This document shows positions 26,263 to 35,415 of a DNA stretch of 64,000 nt, in pieces. Numbering within the stretch: position 1 is the first letter of the stretch; every line of letters starts with the position of its first letter. The stretch comes from Pyrinomonadaceae bacterium. GTDB taxonomy: Bacteria > Acidobacteriota > Blastocatellia > Pyrinomonadales > Pyrinomonadaceae. The DNA is taken from positions 62,001 to 126,000 of the forward strand of contig JANQRU010000007.1 of NCBI GenBank assembly GCA_028284415.1, read 5' to 3'. Position numbers and translations under genes: made by a program. The notes beneath the pieces were generated by a model, which had not been told where the DNA came from, did not search any database, and saw nothing but the letters and a program-made list of their open reading frames with translations.

Positions 26263-27297
26263 CTACATTAATTCCTTATTTAATAGCAACCACTGCAACC
26301 GTGAGTATTTAGTAAATTGTCTTTGATTACTTGTCATTGTTACATTTTGACGATTAAAACTTCCGAAACTTTTTCTCTTTATTCCTTTTGAATCTTTTAC
26401 CTCATCTACTTCCCAAGTATTTGTTAAAGCAGGTCTGATCTCTAGATAATTATCAATAAATTGTGCATTTACGGCTTCATTTTTTAACTTGTTGATTAGT
26501 GTTTGAATATTTTCTGAAGCTAATAATTTTTTTTCATCCCCAAGTGAGGAAAAATCGAACCCTTTAGTTGTTACCCTGAAACCATCAATTTCGTCATATA
26601 TATATATATCAAAGACTATCTCATCTGTGCTTATTTCTGAGGTTTCTAGAACTTTACTCTCTTCTTTCTTTTTATATTTTTCTGTAGATTCAACCCTTTT
26701 TTCAAAAATAGCACCAACAACTATTAATGTTATTTCTTTTTTTTCTACTTTGATTACTTCATCATTATTAAAGAGTATGAATACTAAATTATCTTCGTCA
26801 AACTCTATTCTTTTCAGCCTTTTTGTTGTTTTATTAAATTCAAAGTCTTTGTCATTTATGACTACTGAATCTATTCCAAAATCTTCGAGTCTTTGAGAAA
26901 CTATTTTTGTTTCTTTTTCGTTTTCCCCCAAAGCAATTGGAAGAGGCTTATTAAAACCTACTATTTGTTTCAGTTCATTTTTATTAAATCGGGTCATCTT
27001 GGCAACTTCAGAATATTGCTCTTCATCCCACTCTTTTAGGTTTGCAAGATAAATCAGATTGAAACCATCGAGATGTGTCTCAGGTTTTCTTAATACAGGT
27101 TTTAGTATTTTGAATTGGTTTTCATCAAATTCCAATTCAATACCGCAATATAAACAATCTAATCTTGTTGGTGGATTATTTCTTTGGCACTTTTGACAGG
27201 AAATCATTTCGCTTTTGTCATAGCCAGTATTTTCTGCAGTTAGCGGTAAATTTTCGAGTATTTTTTCTAATTCATTTTCTTCTGATTTTTCAGCCAT
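26263..27297 (-). CDS. Zinc-ribbon protein of unknown function
   Basis: The 344-residue protein is soluble. A zinc ribbon (CQKCQRNNPPTRLDCLYCG at about 34-52) precedes a region with two short similar segments (about 80-160), where QRLEDFGIDSVVI recalls the peptide-binding loop of ribosomal L7/L12 C-terminal domains. The second half (about 165-330) is rich in Glu, Lys and Asp and contains a membrane-like strand. A good ribosome binding site (GCGAGG) precedes the ATG. The family is not one I can name. It is separated from rlmB by 35 bases. Confidence 0.65.
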   Translation of the reverse strand: MAEKSEENELEKILENLPLTAENTGYDKSEMISCQKCQRNNPPTRLDCLYCGIELEFDENQFKILKPVLRKPETHLDGFNLIYLANLKEWDEEQYSEVAKMTRFNKNELKQIVGFNKPLPIALGENEKETKIVSQRLEDFGIDSVVINDKDFEFNKTTKRLKRIEFDEDNLVFILFNNDEVIKVEKKEITLIVVGAIFEKRVESTEKYKKKEESKVLETSEISTDEIVFDIYIYDEIDGFRVTTKGFDFSSLGDEKKLLASENIQTLINKLKNEAVNAQFIDNYLEIRPALTNTWEVDEVKDSKGIKRKSFGSFNRQNVTMTSNQRQFTKYSRLQWLLLNKELM

Positions 27298-27591
27298 ATA
27301 AACCTCGCCTTTTAATTATAATCACATATGCTTTTATTCTAATAATGGAATAAAAACGCTTGACCATTTTATAAATAAAAAGGCACACTATAATCTAGCT
27401 TTTTGAGCAATAATGATTGTGTTTGAATTTTTTAACAACGTAGAGAGATAATAAGTTATTTTTATTAAGACATATATTAATTTTATTAAGTTGGTTATTT
27501 TACAAGAATTATTTTTGGTTTCAATAAATTCTCTGCATGGTCAGACACAATCTCAAATTGATACATAATTTTTTAACACAAGGATTTTAAA

Positions 27592-28362
27592 ATGCAGTTT
27601 GACTTGAGAACAAGTTCCACATGGCAATTTGGGCATCGTGGACGTGTAGCAGTATTTATTGATGGAAACAATTTATTTCACGCCGCTAGATTTCATAATT
27701 TAGACATTGATTACAATAAACTTTTACGTGTTTTGCTTGGTGATGGAAGACTCCTACGGGCTTTCTTCTACACGGGAGTTGATGCTGGGGCAGAACGCCA
27801 ACAAGGTTTTCTTTTATGGATGCGTAGAAATGGTTTCAGAGTAGTCCAGAAAGAACTTAAGACATTCTATGATGGGACACGCAAAGCAAATCTTGATGTT
27901 GAGATAGCTGTAGATATGCTTAGTCTAGCGGGTCGTTATGATACTGCAGTTTTAGTTTCTGGAGATGAAGACTTTGTTTATGCTCTGAATGCCGTAGCTT
28001 ACAAAGGCTGTCGCGTAGAAGTGGCAGGCTTCCGTTCTAATACGGCACCACATTTAATTGATGTAGCTGATTTCTTCATAGACCTAGGTGATATAGCTGA
28101 ACTTGTTAGTAAAGACGCTTCAGACGACTCTGAGTATGACATTCCTTCATTTTTCCCACCTGAGGAATTGCCGCCGCCTGACATAATGCGTAACCAAACT
28201 GAACAAAACAATCATTCAAACAAAGATCATCAAAATGTAGATAACAAGATTGAAAAGAATAATTTTTCAAATGATGATAACGAATTTTCATTCAGCGAAG
28301 AAAATAGTGAGAATGAGTCAAACGAATCTCCAGAACTTATAAGAGTTACTGACGACAGGTAA
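27592..28362 (+). CDS. NYN-domain (LabA/DUF88-like) ribonuclease
   Basis: The 256-residue protein has a PIN-like NYN domain (about 15-165). The acidic metal-binding residues are all visible: FIDGNN (D23), KANLDVEIAVDML (D100, D104), and SGDEDF (D124, D126). The C-terminal 90 residues are disordered, rich in Asn, Asp, Ser and Glu. NYN proteins are endoribonucleases or RNA-binding regulators in the cytoplasm. The gene stands alone, with a stem-loop behind it. The target cannot be told from sequence. Confidence 0.85.
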   Translation: MQFDLRTSSTWQFGHRGRVAVFIDGNNLFHAARFHNLDIDYNKLLRVLLGDGRLLRAFFYTGVDAGAERQQGFLLWMRRNGFRVVQKELKTFYDGTRKANLDVEIAVDMLSLAGRYDTAVLVSGDEDFVYALNAVAYKGCRVEVAGFRSNTAPHLIDVADFFIDLGDIAELVSKDASDDSEYDIPSFFPPEELPPPDIMRNQTEQNNHSNKDHQNVDNKIEKNNFSNDDNEFSFSEENSENESNESPELIRVTDDR

Positions 28363-28385
28363 ATATTTACGTATAATCAATTTAG

Positions 28386-28415
28386 AATGCTACTTGTAAA
28401 TTTACTGGTAGCATT
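28386..28415 (+). terminator. Stem-loop terminator after the NYN gene
   Basis: An 8-base stem (AATGCTAC, 28386-28393 with 28408-28415) with an internal AT-rich palindrome, then TTTGTTATT. It lies 23 bases past the stop codon. Confidence 0.65.
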
Positions 28416-28487
28416 TTGTTATTCTCAGTAAAGTTTATCTTTCAGAATAGCGAATTAAATAATTTCTTGTTTCACATAAATTTACTA

Positions 28488-28517
28488 TTGACGACTTAAA
28501 GTAATTTCTGATACTAT
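28488..28517 (+). promoter_or_regulatory. Candidate sigma-70-type promoter for the RDD gene
   Basis: TTGACG at 28488-28493, an 18-base spacer, and TACTAT at 28512-28517. This lies about 78 bases before the zinc-ribbon/RDD gene and is the best housekeeping-type match in an intergenic stretch here. Confidence 0.5.
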
Positions 28518-28594
28518 TCTTTCAGTTTTAACCATTTCAAGAGATTTCCCAAATCTCGCTACTTTACAAATCAAATCAAGCTAAGCTACACACT

Positions 28595-29917
28595 ATGATT
28601 TGCCCAGGATGCAATAAAGAAAGTTTTTATGATGTATCTATTTGCGTGACTTGTGGAACAATGGTTAATGATTCAATTCGAGAAGAGTTAGCTTCAAAAA
28701 TAACCAGAATTGAAAATAAATTAGCCCCCCAAATTATTTTAAAAGGAAATCCTGCCGTGCAAAATAAAGCGATTCAAGCAAAAATTGAACCTAAATCAAA
28801 TGAAATTTCTGTAAAAGATACTAAGACAACGGAGATTTCGGTCTCCCAAACCAGCCCAACGCTTGTTGAGTTTCAAAGCAAAAACCCACAATTACCCGAA
28901 TGGCGTCTGCAACTGCAAAATGCAGTAAAACAAAGATTTAGCCAGAATGAAACAAATTCTGAGACTATCAGCCAAACTGAAACCATAAGTGCGGTAAAAA
29001 ATTATCAAACTCAAGGAAACACAGCTTTGAAGGTTGAGGCTGAGGCTGTCACAAATCCAGATGAAGTAGAAAACCTGCATTTGAAAAAAGCTCTGGAAAG
29101 GATTGAGAGATCAAGAAAAACTTTCTTGAAAATAGAACCTGAAAAGCCTAAAGAAAAAGTAGAAGAAAACTCTAAAAGCAATAATCACAAATTAAGAATT
29201 GCTACAAAGGAAGACAAACCCGCACCTTTACCTAAAGAGCAAAAAAGTTCGGTTAATTTCCCAACTAAACCAAAACTTGTACCGAAGCCTGAGCAGGAAA
29301 ATAAGATAAATCTTTACGATACAAGTGAGCTTGATCCGGAATTTATTCCTGCGAAAGTGTCTTCTAGTTTTGAAAAGACACCTACTGTAAATTTAGAAAA
29401 AGAAGAGCCAAAAGCTGAATCAGAAATAAAGGTAGAAACAAAGGTAGAAACAAAGGATGAAATAGTAGAAAAGAAAGAAACTACTGATATTGAATCAGCT
29501 GAAATAGAAGACATGGCACCATTTTCGTTAAGATTTAATGCTGGCTTGTTTGATATGATCATAGGCTCATTTTTGAGTCTGATTCTTCTTTCTCCTTTTA
29601 TGCTTCTTGGTGGAAATTGGTTTACTATCGCCGGTTTCTTCGCCTTTCTGGCAACTTGTTCAATAGTTATGTTTATTTACCAAACAACAACCATTGGCAT
29701 ATTTGGTAAAACTTTTGGAATGCATCTTTTTTCATTGGAGATGATTGATATTGACGGCGAGAGCTACCCTACTTTCCATCAAGCTGCTGTAAGTTCTTCT
29801 ATTTATTTACTTTCATTAGCTTTCTTTGGATTAGGTTTTATTACATCTTTCTTTGATGAAGAAAAACGCTCGATTCATGACATAGTTTCAGGAACACTCG
29901 TTGTCAAAGAAATTTAA
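28595..29917 (+). CDS. Zinc-ribbon / RDD-family membrane protein
   Basis: 440 residues in three parts: a CxxC-type zinc ribbon (CPGCNKES...CVTCG at 3-22), a long disordered linker rich in Glu, Lys and Pro (about 40-305), and an RDD domain of three to four membrane helices (about 308-438). The RDD domain begins with the arginine-aspartate pattern (LRFNAGLFDMIIGS) and ends with HDIVSGTLVV. The linker contains repeated VETKVETKDE-like runs. RDD proteins are membrane proteins linked to transport or Na+/H+ exchange in a few cases, mostly unknown. It lies just before rqcH. Confidence 0.8.
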   Translation: MICPGCNKESFYDVSICVTCGTMVNDSIREELASKITRIENKLAPQIILKGNPAVQNKAIQAKIEPKSNEISVKDTKTTEISVSQTSPTLVEFQSKNPQLPEWRLQLQNAVKQRFSQNETNSETISQTETISAVKNYQTQGNTALKVEAEAVTNPDEVENLHLKKALERIERSRKTFLKIEPEKPKEKVEENSKSNNHKLRIATKEDKPAPLPKEQKSSVNFPTKPKLVPKPEQENKINLYDTSELDPEFIPAKVSSSFEKTPTVNLEKEEPKAESEIKVETKVETKDEIVEKKETTDIESAEIEDMAPFSLRFNAGLFDMIIGSFLSLILLSPFMLLGGNWFTIAGFFAFLATCSIVMFIYQTTTIGIFGKTFGMHLFSLEMIDIDGESYPTFHQAAVSSSIYLLSLAFFGLGFITSFFDEEKRSIHDIVSGTLVVKEI

Positions 29918-29931
29918 TTGCTTCATTGTCA

Positions 29932-29981
29932 TTTATCAGTTATTCATTAAAATAAGTCTTTTGCTCTGAATAACTGATAAA
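29932..29981 (+). promoter_or_regulatory. Perfect hairpin occluding the rqcH start region
   Basis: Perfect 15-base arms (29932-29946, TTTATCAGTTATTCA, with 29967-29981) and a 20-base loop. The right arm ends at the base before the ATG at 29982, which leaves no visible ribosome binding site outside the stem. The hairpin could hold down translation or act as a transcription stop for the RDD gene. Confidence 0.55.
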
Positions 29982-31424
29982 ATGAATGAAGTAACTTTAC
30001 AAAAAATAACTGCCGAACTTAGAGATCAACTAGTTGGTCAAAAGTTCGGCAAAATTTTTCCCTTATCAAAACTCCAATTAGCAATTGATTTCCGTCTAAG
30101 AAATGGGAATTATTTATTTATCAGTGTCGAACCTAACTCACCTAGAATTTATTTAATTAAGAGAAAATTAAAAGAGCTGGAAAAGCAAAAATCCAATCAA
30201 CCTTCCTTTGTTTCTTTTCTAAGAAAACGCTTAGCTAACTCAGTCTTGCAAAAAATTGAAAAAATTGAAAAAGAACGCATCTTAAAATTTTTCTTTCTTG
30301 CCAGAAATGAATTAGGAAAGCCTGAAAACTACACTTTTGTTATTCAATTAACAGGTCGTTCTTCTAATTTATTTTTGTTAGATGGAAATGATTTTGTTCT
30401 GGACTCTATGCGTGAAACTTTCGGCGAAGGTCAAGAAATAGCAAGCCGCTACAGTGATCCCCAAAGAAGTTCAGCACAAAAGCAAGGAAATGAAAAAGTA
30501 TTTCCACAGAAAAATTTTGAAACCTTGTCAGCTGCTTTGGATGACTACTATAGAAAAAAAGAAGTAGAAAGAAATTTTCAAGCTAAATCACAAAGTGCAA
30601 GGAGTAATCTAAACAAAAAACTAAAAAAGAAAAAACAACTACTAAGAAAACTAAATAAAGATTTGGCAGGTCATGGAAAGGCTGAAAAGTGGAAGCATTT
30701 TGGAGATCTAATGCTAGCTAATGTGGCAAACGCTGAAAGAGTTGGAAATAAAGTAACAGTGATTGATTACTTTGATGAAAACACACCAAAAATTGAGATT
30801 GAGGTCGATGAAAATAAATCTTTAACCGAAGCGGCAGAAAACTTTTTTAAACGATACACAAAGGCACGAAATGCTAAAAAAGAGGTCTCAAAGCGGCTCA
30901 AAATAGTTGAAGTAGAAATTAATAGAATTGAAAAGAAAAAAGAACTACTTGAAAAAGCAATATCTCAAAATGATTTGCAAAGTATAGAATCTTTTATTGA
31001 CGAAAAGAACAGAAAACAGAAGCATAAACAAAAAACAAAAAAAGGTGATTCAAGTTCAATTGCTAGAGAATTTATCTCTTCTGACGGTTTTGATATATTG
31101 GTTGGGAAACGCTCAAAAGATAATGATTATTTAACTTTTAGAATTGCTAAATCACTCGATACTTGGCTTCACACCGCAGATTATCCTGGCTCTCACGTTG
31201 TTATCAAAAACCCGAACCGAAAAGAAATCCCTCAAAGGACTTTAGTCGAGGCAGCCCAACTTGCAGCGTTTTACAGCAAAGCTAAAAATGAATCAAAGGT
31301 AGGCGTACATTACACACAAAAGAAATTTGTCAATAAACCAAAAGGAGCTGCTCCGGGATTAGTAAGTTTATCAAGCTTTAAGACAATTTTAGTAGCACCT
31401 AAAAAATTAGAACAAAAAAACTGA
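29982..31424 (+). CDS. rqcH: NFACT-family ribosome quality control protein RqcH (Rqc2 homologue)
   Basis: The 480-residue protein has the NFACT-N domain (from residue 1, with VGQKFGKIFPLSK and FISVEPNSPRIYL), a long coiled-coil region (about 195-345) rich in Lys and Glu, and the NFACT-R domain (about 360-470). The NFACT-R domain has DTWLHTADYPGSHVVI. RqcH binds stalled 50S subunits and recruits alanyl-tRNA to add alanine tails. It is somewhat shorter than the usual 560-570 residues, mainly between domains. An older name for the family is fibronectin-binding protein A. A perfect 16-base stem-loop overlaps the stop codon. Confidence 0.87.
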   Translation: MNEVTLQKITAELRDQLVGQKFGKIFPLSKLQLAIDFRLRNGNYLFISVEPNSPRIYLIKRKLKELEKQKSNQPSFVSFLRKRLANSVLQKIEKIEKERILKFFFLARNELGKPENYTFVIQLTGRSSNLFLLDGNDFVLDSMRETFGEGQEIASRYSDPQRSSAQKQGNEKVFPQKNFETLSAALDDYYRKKEVERNFQAKSQSARSNLNKKLKKKKQLLRKLNKDLAGHGKAEKWKHFGDLMLANVANAERVGNKVTVIDYFDENTPKIEIEVDENKSLTEAAENFFKRYTKARNAKKEVSKRLKIVEVEINRIEKKKELLEKAISQNDLQSIESFIDEKNRKQKHKQKTKKGDSSSIAREFISSDGFDILVGKRSKDNDYLTFRIAKSLDTWLHTADYPGSHVVIKNPNRKEIPQRTLVEAAQLAAFYSKAKNESKVGVHYTQKKFVNKPKGAAPGLVSLSSFKTILVAPKKLEQKN

Positions 31425-31452
31425 CGGACAAAATACTGTCCGTCAGTTTTTT
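31415..31452. terminator. Perfect 16-base stem-loop overlapping the rqcH stop
   Basis: Arms 31415-31430 and 31437-31452 are exact inverses with a 6-base loop; the ends are A-runs and T-runs. The rqcH stop codon (31422-31424) lies inside the left arm. It serves rqcH on plus and the tlpA-like gene on minus. Confidence 0.9.
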
Positions 31453-31469
31453 AAAATTTTAAGTTGAAT

Positions 31470-32051
31470 TTACTCAGCCATCGTTTTATCAACGGTCTCA
31501 ACCATTTGTTTTATAACTTTATCCCCACCGCCTCTAAAAACACCGGTCATATTTCCATTGCGATTGATGATTATGCTTTGTGGAATCCCTGGCAATCTAG
31601 TTATATTAAAAACTTCTTGAATAAACTTTTTATCTGCCCAACCGAGTTTATAATTCAGATTTTGTTTCTCAGCAAAGGTTTTGATTTGAGCAGGAGTTTC
31701 ATCGTCTGTATTTAACCCGATTACTTTGAATCCTTTATCACCATATTTATTTTGCATAGCAATAAGTTCCGGCATTTCTTTGATACAAGGTCCACACCAA
31801 GTAGCCCATAGATTAATAAGAACAACATCGCCTTCGAAATCAGAAACTTTAAAGGTTTCTCCTTCAAGCGATTTTAAATCAGTATTCATTATTCCTTCAG
31901 GAGCTGGGGGATAACTATCTTTTTTAGCTGATTTTCCATCTGCTTTTTTATCTTTAGGAGATTTATCTACTCCCGTAGCTGAAGAATCAGTACACGCCAT
32001 TAATCCAGATATAACAAAACTTAAAATTACAAACAATGCAAAATTTTTCAT
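31470..32051 (-). CDS. TlpA-like thioredoxin-fold lipoprotein
   Basis: The protein (193 residues from the ATG at 32051) has a lipoprotein signal with lipobox GLMAC, then a Lys/Ser-rich linker. A thioredoxin fold follows with WATWCGPCIKEMPEL, the CGPC redox site. The TlpA/ResA/DsbE group reduces disulphides in the periplasm, for example for cytochrome c maturation. A GAGAAG ribosome binding site four bases ahead supports 32051; an ATG at 32063 and a TTG at 32078 are alternatives. It follows the FHA-ABC gene directly and is probably in the same transcript. Confidence 0.85.
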   Translation of the reverse strand: MKNFALFVILSFVISGLMACTDSSATGVDKSPKDKKADGKSAKKDSYPPAPEGIMNTDLKSLEGETFKVSDFEGDVVLINLWATWCGPCIKEMPELIAMQNKYGDKGFKVIGLNTDDETPAQIKTFAEKQNLNYKLGWADKKFIQEVFNITRLPGIPQSIIINRNGNMTGVFRGGGDKVIKQMVETVDKTMAE

Positions 32052-32070
32052 TAAACTTCTCATAATTCTA

Positions 32071-35000
32071 TTAAACAAAATCTTTTAACCGTAATACAAT
32101 CAACGTTGATATAAATAATACAAAAAACATAAATATCAGCACTAGTTGATTTACAATTTCATGCATCCAAGGATGTAAAAAGGTTACATAATTACTTAAA
32201 TCTTCCGGTATTTTAACTGCACTATCTACCTTAGGTCTTTCAGGCAAATCAGTAAAATCAACAGGTCCACCATTTTTTGCGATTCTTTCTTTTTCATTTA
32301 ATTTATCAGATAAATCTCTTTCATAATCCTTAATGCTTTTTTTTGTATCACTTATTATCTTATCATTTCGCTTCTCAACATACTTGTAAAGACCTAAACC
32401 GTCCGTTCTATCATTTGGCAAAGCCCCTTCTTCTTCTAAAGTATTCAAATTGGAAAAACGCTTCATCGTATCAAAAGACCAAGTTGCCGGCATTGTTAGC
32501 CCAACTACTTTATTAATACCAGAAGGCACTCCAATTAATCCCGAAAAAATAATTTGTGGGATTAAAATTAGTGGAATCAAGCTTGTTGCCATCTCAGAAG
32601 TTTTTACTATCGAAGATACAAACAAACCAAGAGCAACACCCACTCCAGCAGTTAGAAGCATTGTAAAGAACTGCGGGATGCCTAAAAACGCTCCAGGCAT
32701 TGGCATTAACCCAACTATATCCAGAAATTTTAGCGGTAGGAATAACAAGAAACACTGTATAAACACGATCAAGCCAAGAATGAAAAGTTTTGAGCCTAAA
32801 TATGGCAAAATACCTAAATTAACCATTCGCTCCCTTTCATAAATGGCTTTTTCACGAACAATTTCTCTTGCCGCTACTGATGTTCCAAACCAAATCGCAC
32901 AAAGAGATAGAGCAAAATATGCAAAATCTCTGGGTTGGTTTGCTCCCATAACAAAATAGACGAGAACAGCAATTATAGGTGCTTGAGCAAACAGTATGAA
33001 TAAATTGAATTTATCTTTTGCTAAAACTCTTGCGTAGCGTCCTGAAAGAGTCATCCATTGCCGAATAGAACCAAAAATTCCCAAGCGATGAGATTTTTTT
33101 CTTTTTCCTGCATCGGATTTATCTATTTCCTTGAGAGGCTCATATACATTTTGTTTGTATTGTGGAGTTTTAGTGAATTTTTGTTTCCAGTCTTCCGCAA
33201 CTTTTTCGGTTATTGTAAATCTATTTGTTTCGCCTTGATTTTTGACTTCTTGCTCAGCAGGTTCTTCTAAGCGGTCATATAACTCTTTAAAGTTCGGTAC
33301 ATTCAAATACTTAAGTGCTTCAGATGGTTTTCCATAAAAAACCAATTTTCCACGCATCAAGATGACGATCTTGTCAAAAAGCTTAACGTTCTCCATTGCG
33401 TGAGTTGTCAAAATCACAGTCCTGCCTGATTCAGCAATTTGTCTGAAGAGTTTCATTATTTTCTCTTCAGTCCCGGGATCAAGCCCTGAAGTTGGCTCAT
33501 CAAGGAAGATAACTGAAGGTTTTGTGATCAATTCAACGGCAATTGAAACACGCTTTCTTTGACCACCTGAGAGTTGATTTATGGGCACATCGCGTCTTTC
33601 AGCCAAGCCCGTAACATCTAAAACTTCATCAATTATTTGATTGATTTCTGATTTGGAAACATCGCGTGAGAGCCTCAGTTTTGCAACATAATACAGTGTT
33701 CTGTAAACGGTTAACTCTCGATGAATTATGTCATCTTGAGGAACATAACCAATTGATTGTTTTAAAGAATTGAGATGTTGATATAAATCTAAATTGTTAA
33801 TTAAAACTTTTCCGCCAGTTGGTGGACGCATTCCATTCAATGCATCCATATAGGTTGATTTCCCAGCACCTGATGGACCAAGCAAACCAACAAATTCATT
33901 TGGCTGAATAGAGAGTGAAATATCATCTAACAGTCTAATCATTCCCTTTCCAGCTCTGTTTTTTACATCTTTAGTAATTCCAAGTGAGTCAATTCTGGTC
34001 TTAGAACGGGTATCAAAAATACCAACATTCTCATTTTCATCTATCTTAACTAAGAATGAGCCAATTTGAACTGAATCTTGCGGAAGAATTATCTGTCGGG
34101 AAATGCTTTTTCCGTTTACATAAACACCATTGGTAGAATTTAAGTCTTCAACAAGAATACCCTTGTTACTTTTTACAATACGGGCGTGGTTGTTTGAAAT
34201 TTGTAAACCATCAAGCTGTATATCGCTATCAACTGATCGTCCAATAGTTAATCTCTGCTTATCACCAAACGTAACCTGCATTAAAAGTTGTGGCTGAGCA
34301 GATTCATCAATTTTGATTTTTTGGGACATATCTCCCATGTTGAAGACCATTGTTGCTGAACCTATCTCCTCACCACTTTGAGGTAAACTTGCCAATTGTC
34401 CAATTGCAACTGAGCGTTGCCCAGCGAGATCCGCCCCTTTAGGAGCAATTTTGTCAGGTGCGATAAATTCTAGAATGGGTCCGCTTTGTCCAAGTTGGAT
34501 TTTATCCTTGTTGTAGATCGGCAGAGGTGTGGAGATTCTTTGTCCGTTTAGTAATGTGCCATTAAAGCTATTGTTATCACGAATTACATAATTTCCATTT
34601 TGTTTCTGAATTTTTGCGTGCTTTCGGGAAACCATTACCGCAGTTGATTCAAAAATAGCATCACAATTCGGATCACGCCCAAGCCAAAAAGAATCTTTTG
34701 AGATTGTATAGGGAGGCGTTCCTTTCTTATCTATTAGTTTTAACTGTGGTTTGATATCAGGAGATTTCGGCTTAGGAGATGATGGTTTCAGACTTTGAAT
34801 ATTGCTTGGTGTGCTTTGCTTTGGTTCAGTAGATGGTTTGTAGTTAGTCGGAATATCTTGAACTTGTTCGTAATTTCTCTTTACCTCAGTTGGATGAGAG
34901 GGTGGGGCATCAATTTGCGATTTTGATAATTCTTCAACATCCAAATAAATAACGTGCATAACGGGACCGTTAGTGCCAAACTGAATAGAATTACCGATAC

Positions 35001-35256
35001 TTATTTGTGTAGGTTGTTTAGATACTTTTTGCCCGTTTACAAAAGTTCCATAAGTGGAATTTGCATCTCGAACTAGCCAAAAACCATTTTGACACCTAAT
35101 TTCAGCGTGTTCACGCGAAACCATCGGATACTGTTTGTTATCGAAAACAATATCGCAGCTTCTAGGGTCTCTCCCGATTCTAATTAATGGCTTTTGGAAT
35201 GTCCTTTCTGTCGGTTGGGTTCCGTCAGTGGATTTTTCAACCAATACGATTTTCAT
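32071..35256 (-). CDS. FHA (three copies)-ABC transporter fusion, ABCG/WHITE-like
   Basis: The 1061-residue protein has three FHA domains (about 24-105, 170-262 and 325-405). Each has the phosphothreonine-binding core GRD/GRS...SRxHA/SNNHA...NSTYG/NSFNG/NSTNG. An ABC ATPase follows (about 420-660) with Walker A GPSGAGKST, signature LSGGQ and Walker B FLDEPTSG. The C-terminal part (about 740-1060) is an ABC2-type membrane domain with six or more helices. FHA domains bind phosphothreonine, so kinases nearby probably gate this exporter. The cargo is unknown. A similar N-FHA plan occurs in mycobacterial and Acidobacteriota ABC proteins. Confidence 0.9.
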   Translation of the reverse strand: MKIVLVEKSTDGTQPTERTFQKPLIRIGRDPRSCDIVFDNKQYPMVSREHAEIRCQNGFWLVRDANSTYGTFVNGQKVSKQPTQISIGNSIQFGTNGPVMHVIYLDVEELSKSQIDAPPSHPTEVKRNYEQVQDIPTNYKPSTEPKQSTPSNIQSLKPSSPKPKSPDIKPQLKLIDKKGTPPYTISKDSFWLGRDPNCDAIFESTAVMVSRKHAKIQKQNGNYVIRDNNSFNGTLLNGQRISTPLPIYNKDKIQLGQSGPILEFIAPDKIAPKGADLAGQRSVAIGQLASLPQSGEEIGSATMVFNMGDMSQKIKIDESAQPQLLMQVTFGDKQRLTIGRSVDSDIQLDGLQISNNHARIVKSNKGILVEDLNSTNGVYVNGKSISRQIILPQDSVQIGSFLVKIDENENVGIFDTRSKTRIDSLGITKDVKNRAGKGMIRLLDDISLSIQPNEFVGLLGPSGAGKSTYMDALNGMRPPTGGKVLINNLDLYQHLNSLKQSIGYVPQDDIIHRELTVYRTLYYVAKLRLSRDVSKSEINQIIDEVLDVTGLAERRDVPINQLSGGQRKRVSIAVELITKPSVIFLDEPTSGLDPGTEEKIMKLFRQIAESGRTVILTTHAMENVKLFDKIVILMRGKLVFYGKPSEALKYLNVPNFKELYDRLEEPAEQEVKNQGETNRFTITEKVAEDWKQKFTKTPQYKQNVYEPLKEIDKSDAGKRKKSHRLGIFGSIRQWMTLSGRYARVLAKDKFNLFILFAQAPIIAVLVYFVMGANQPRDFAYFALSLCAIWFGTSVAAREIVREKAIYERERMVNLGILPYLGSKLFILGLIVFIQCFLLFLPLKFLDIVGLMPMPGAFLGIPQFFTMLLTAGVGVALGLFVSSIVKTSEMATSLIPLILIPQIIFSGLIGVPSGINKVVGLTMPATWSFDTMKRFSNLNTLEEEGALPNDRTDGLGLYKYVEKRNDKIISDTKKSIKDYERDLSDKLNEKERIAKNGGPVDFTDLPERPKVDSAVKIPEDLSNYVTFLHPWMHEIVNQLVLIFMFFVLFISTLIVLRLKDFV

Positions 35257-35293
35257 AAGATTTACAATCTTGAAACATCTAGTTATTTTTATT

Positions 35294-35335
35294 AGATAAA
35301 ACTTATATAAACAATCAATTTATATAAGTTTTATC
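35294..35335. repeat. AT-rich perfect 17-base inverted repeat
   Basis: Arms 35294-35310 (AGATAAAACTTATATAA) and 35319-35335 are exact inverses with an 8-base loop. It lies just upstream of the FHA-ABC start at 35256 and downstream of the kinase terminator. An operator or a second terminator is possible. Confidence 0.6.
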
Positions 35336-35359
35336 TTAATTCAACACACCAAAAATAAA

Positions 35360-35392
35360 AAGCGTAAGCAAGTTTCTTTTTTGCCTACGCTT
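35360..35392 (-). terminator. Stem-loop terminator of the kinase-TPR-kinase operon
   Basis: A 12-base stem with one mismatch (35360-35371 with 35381-35392) lies 23 bases past the pseudokinase stop on the minus strand, followed by TTTTTATTTTTGG. Confidence 0.8.
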
Positions 35393-35415
35393 ACAAATGT
35401 TTTTAATAAATTCTC

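Noticed and set aside
27361-27394. Sigma-70 promoter with TATAAT at 27389
   Set aside because: The best -35 (TTGACC) lies 23 bases away, too far, and the site is about 200 bases before the NYN gene.
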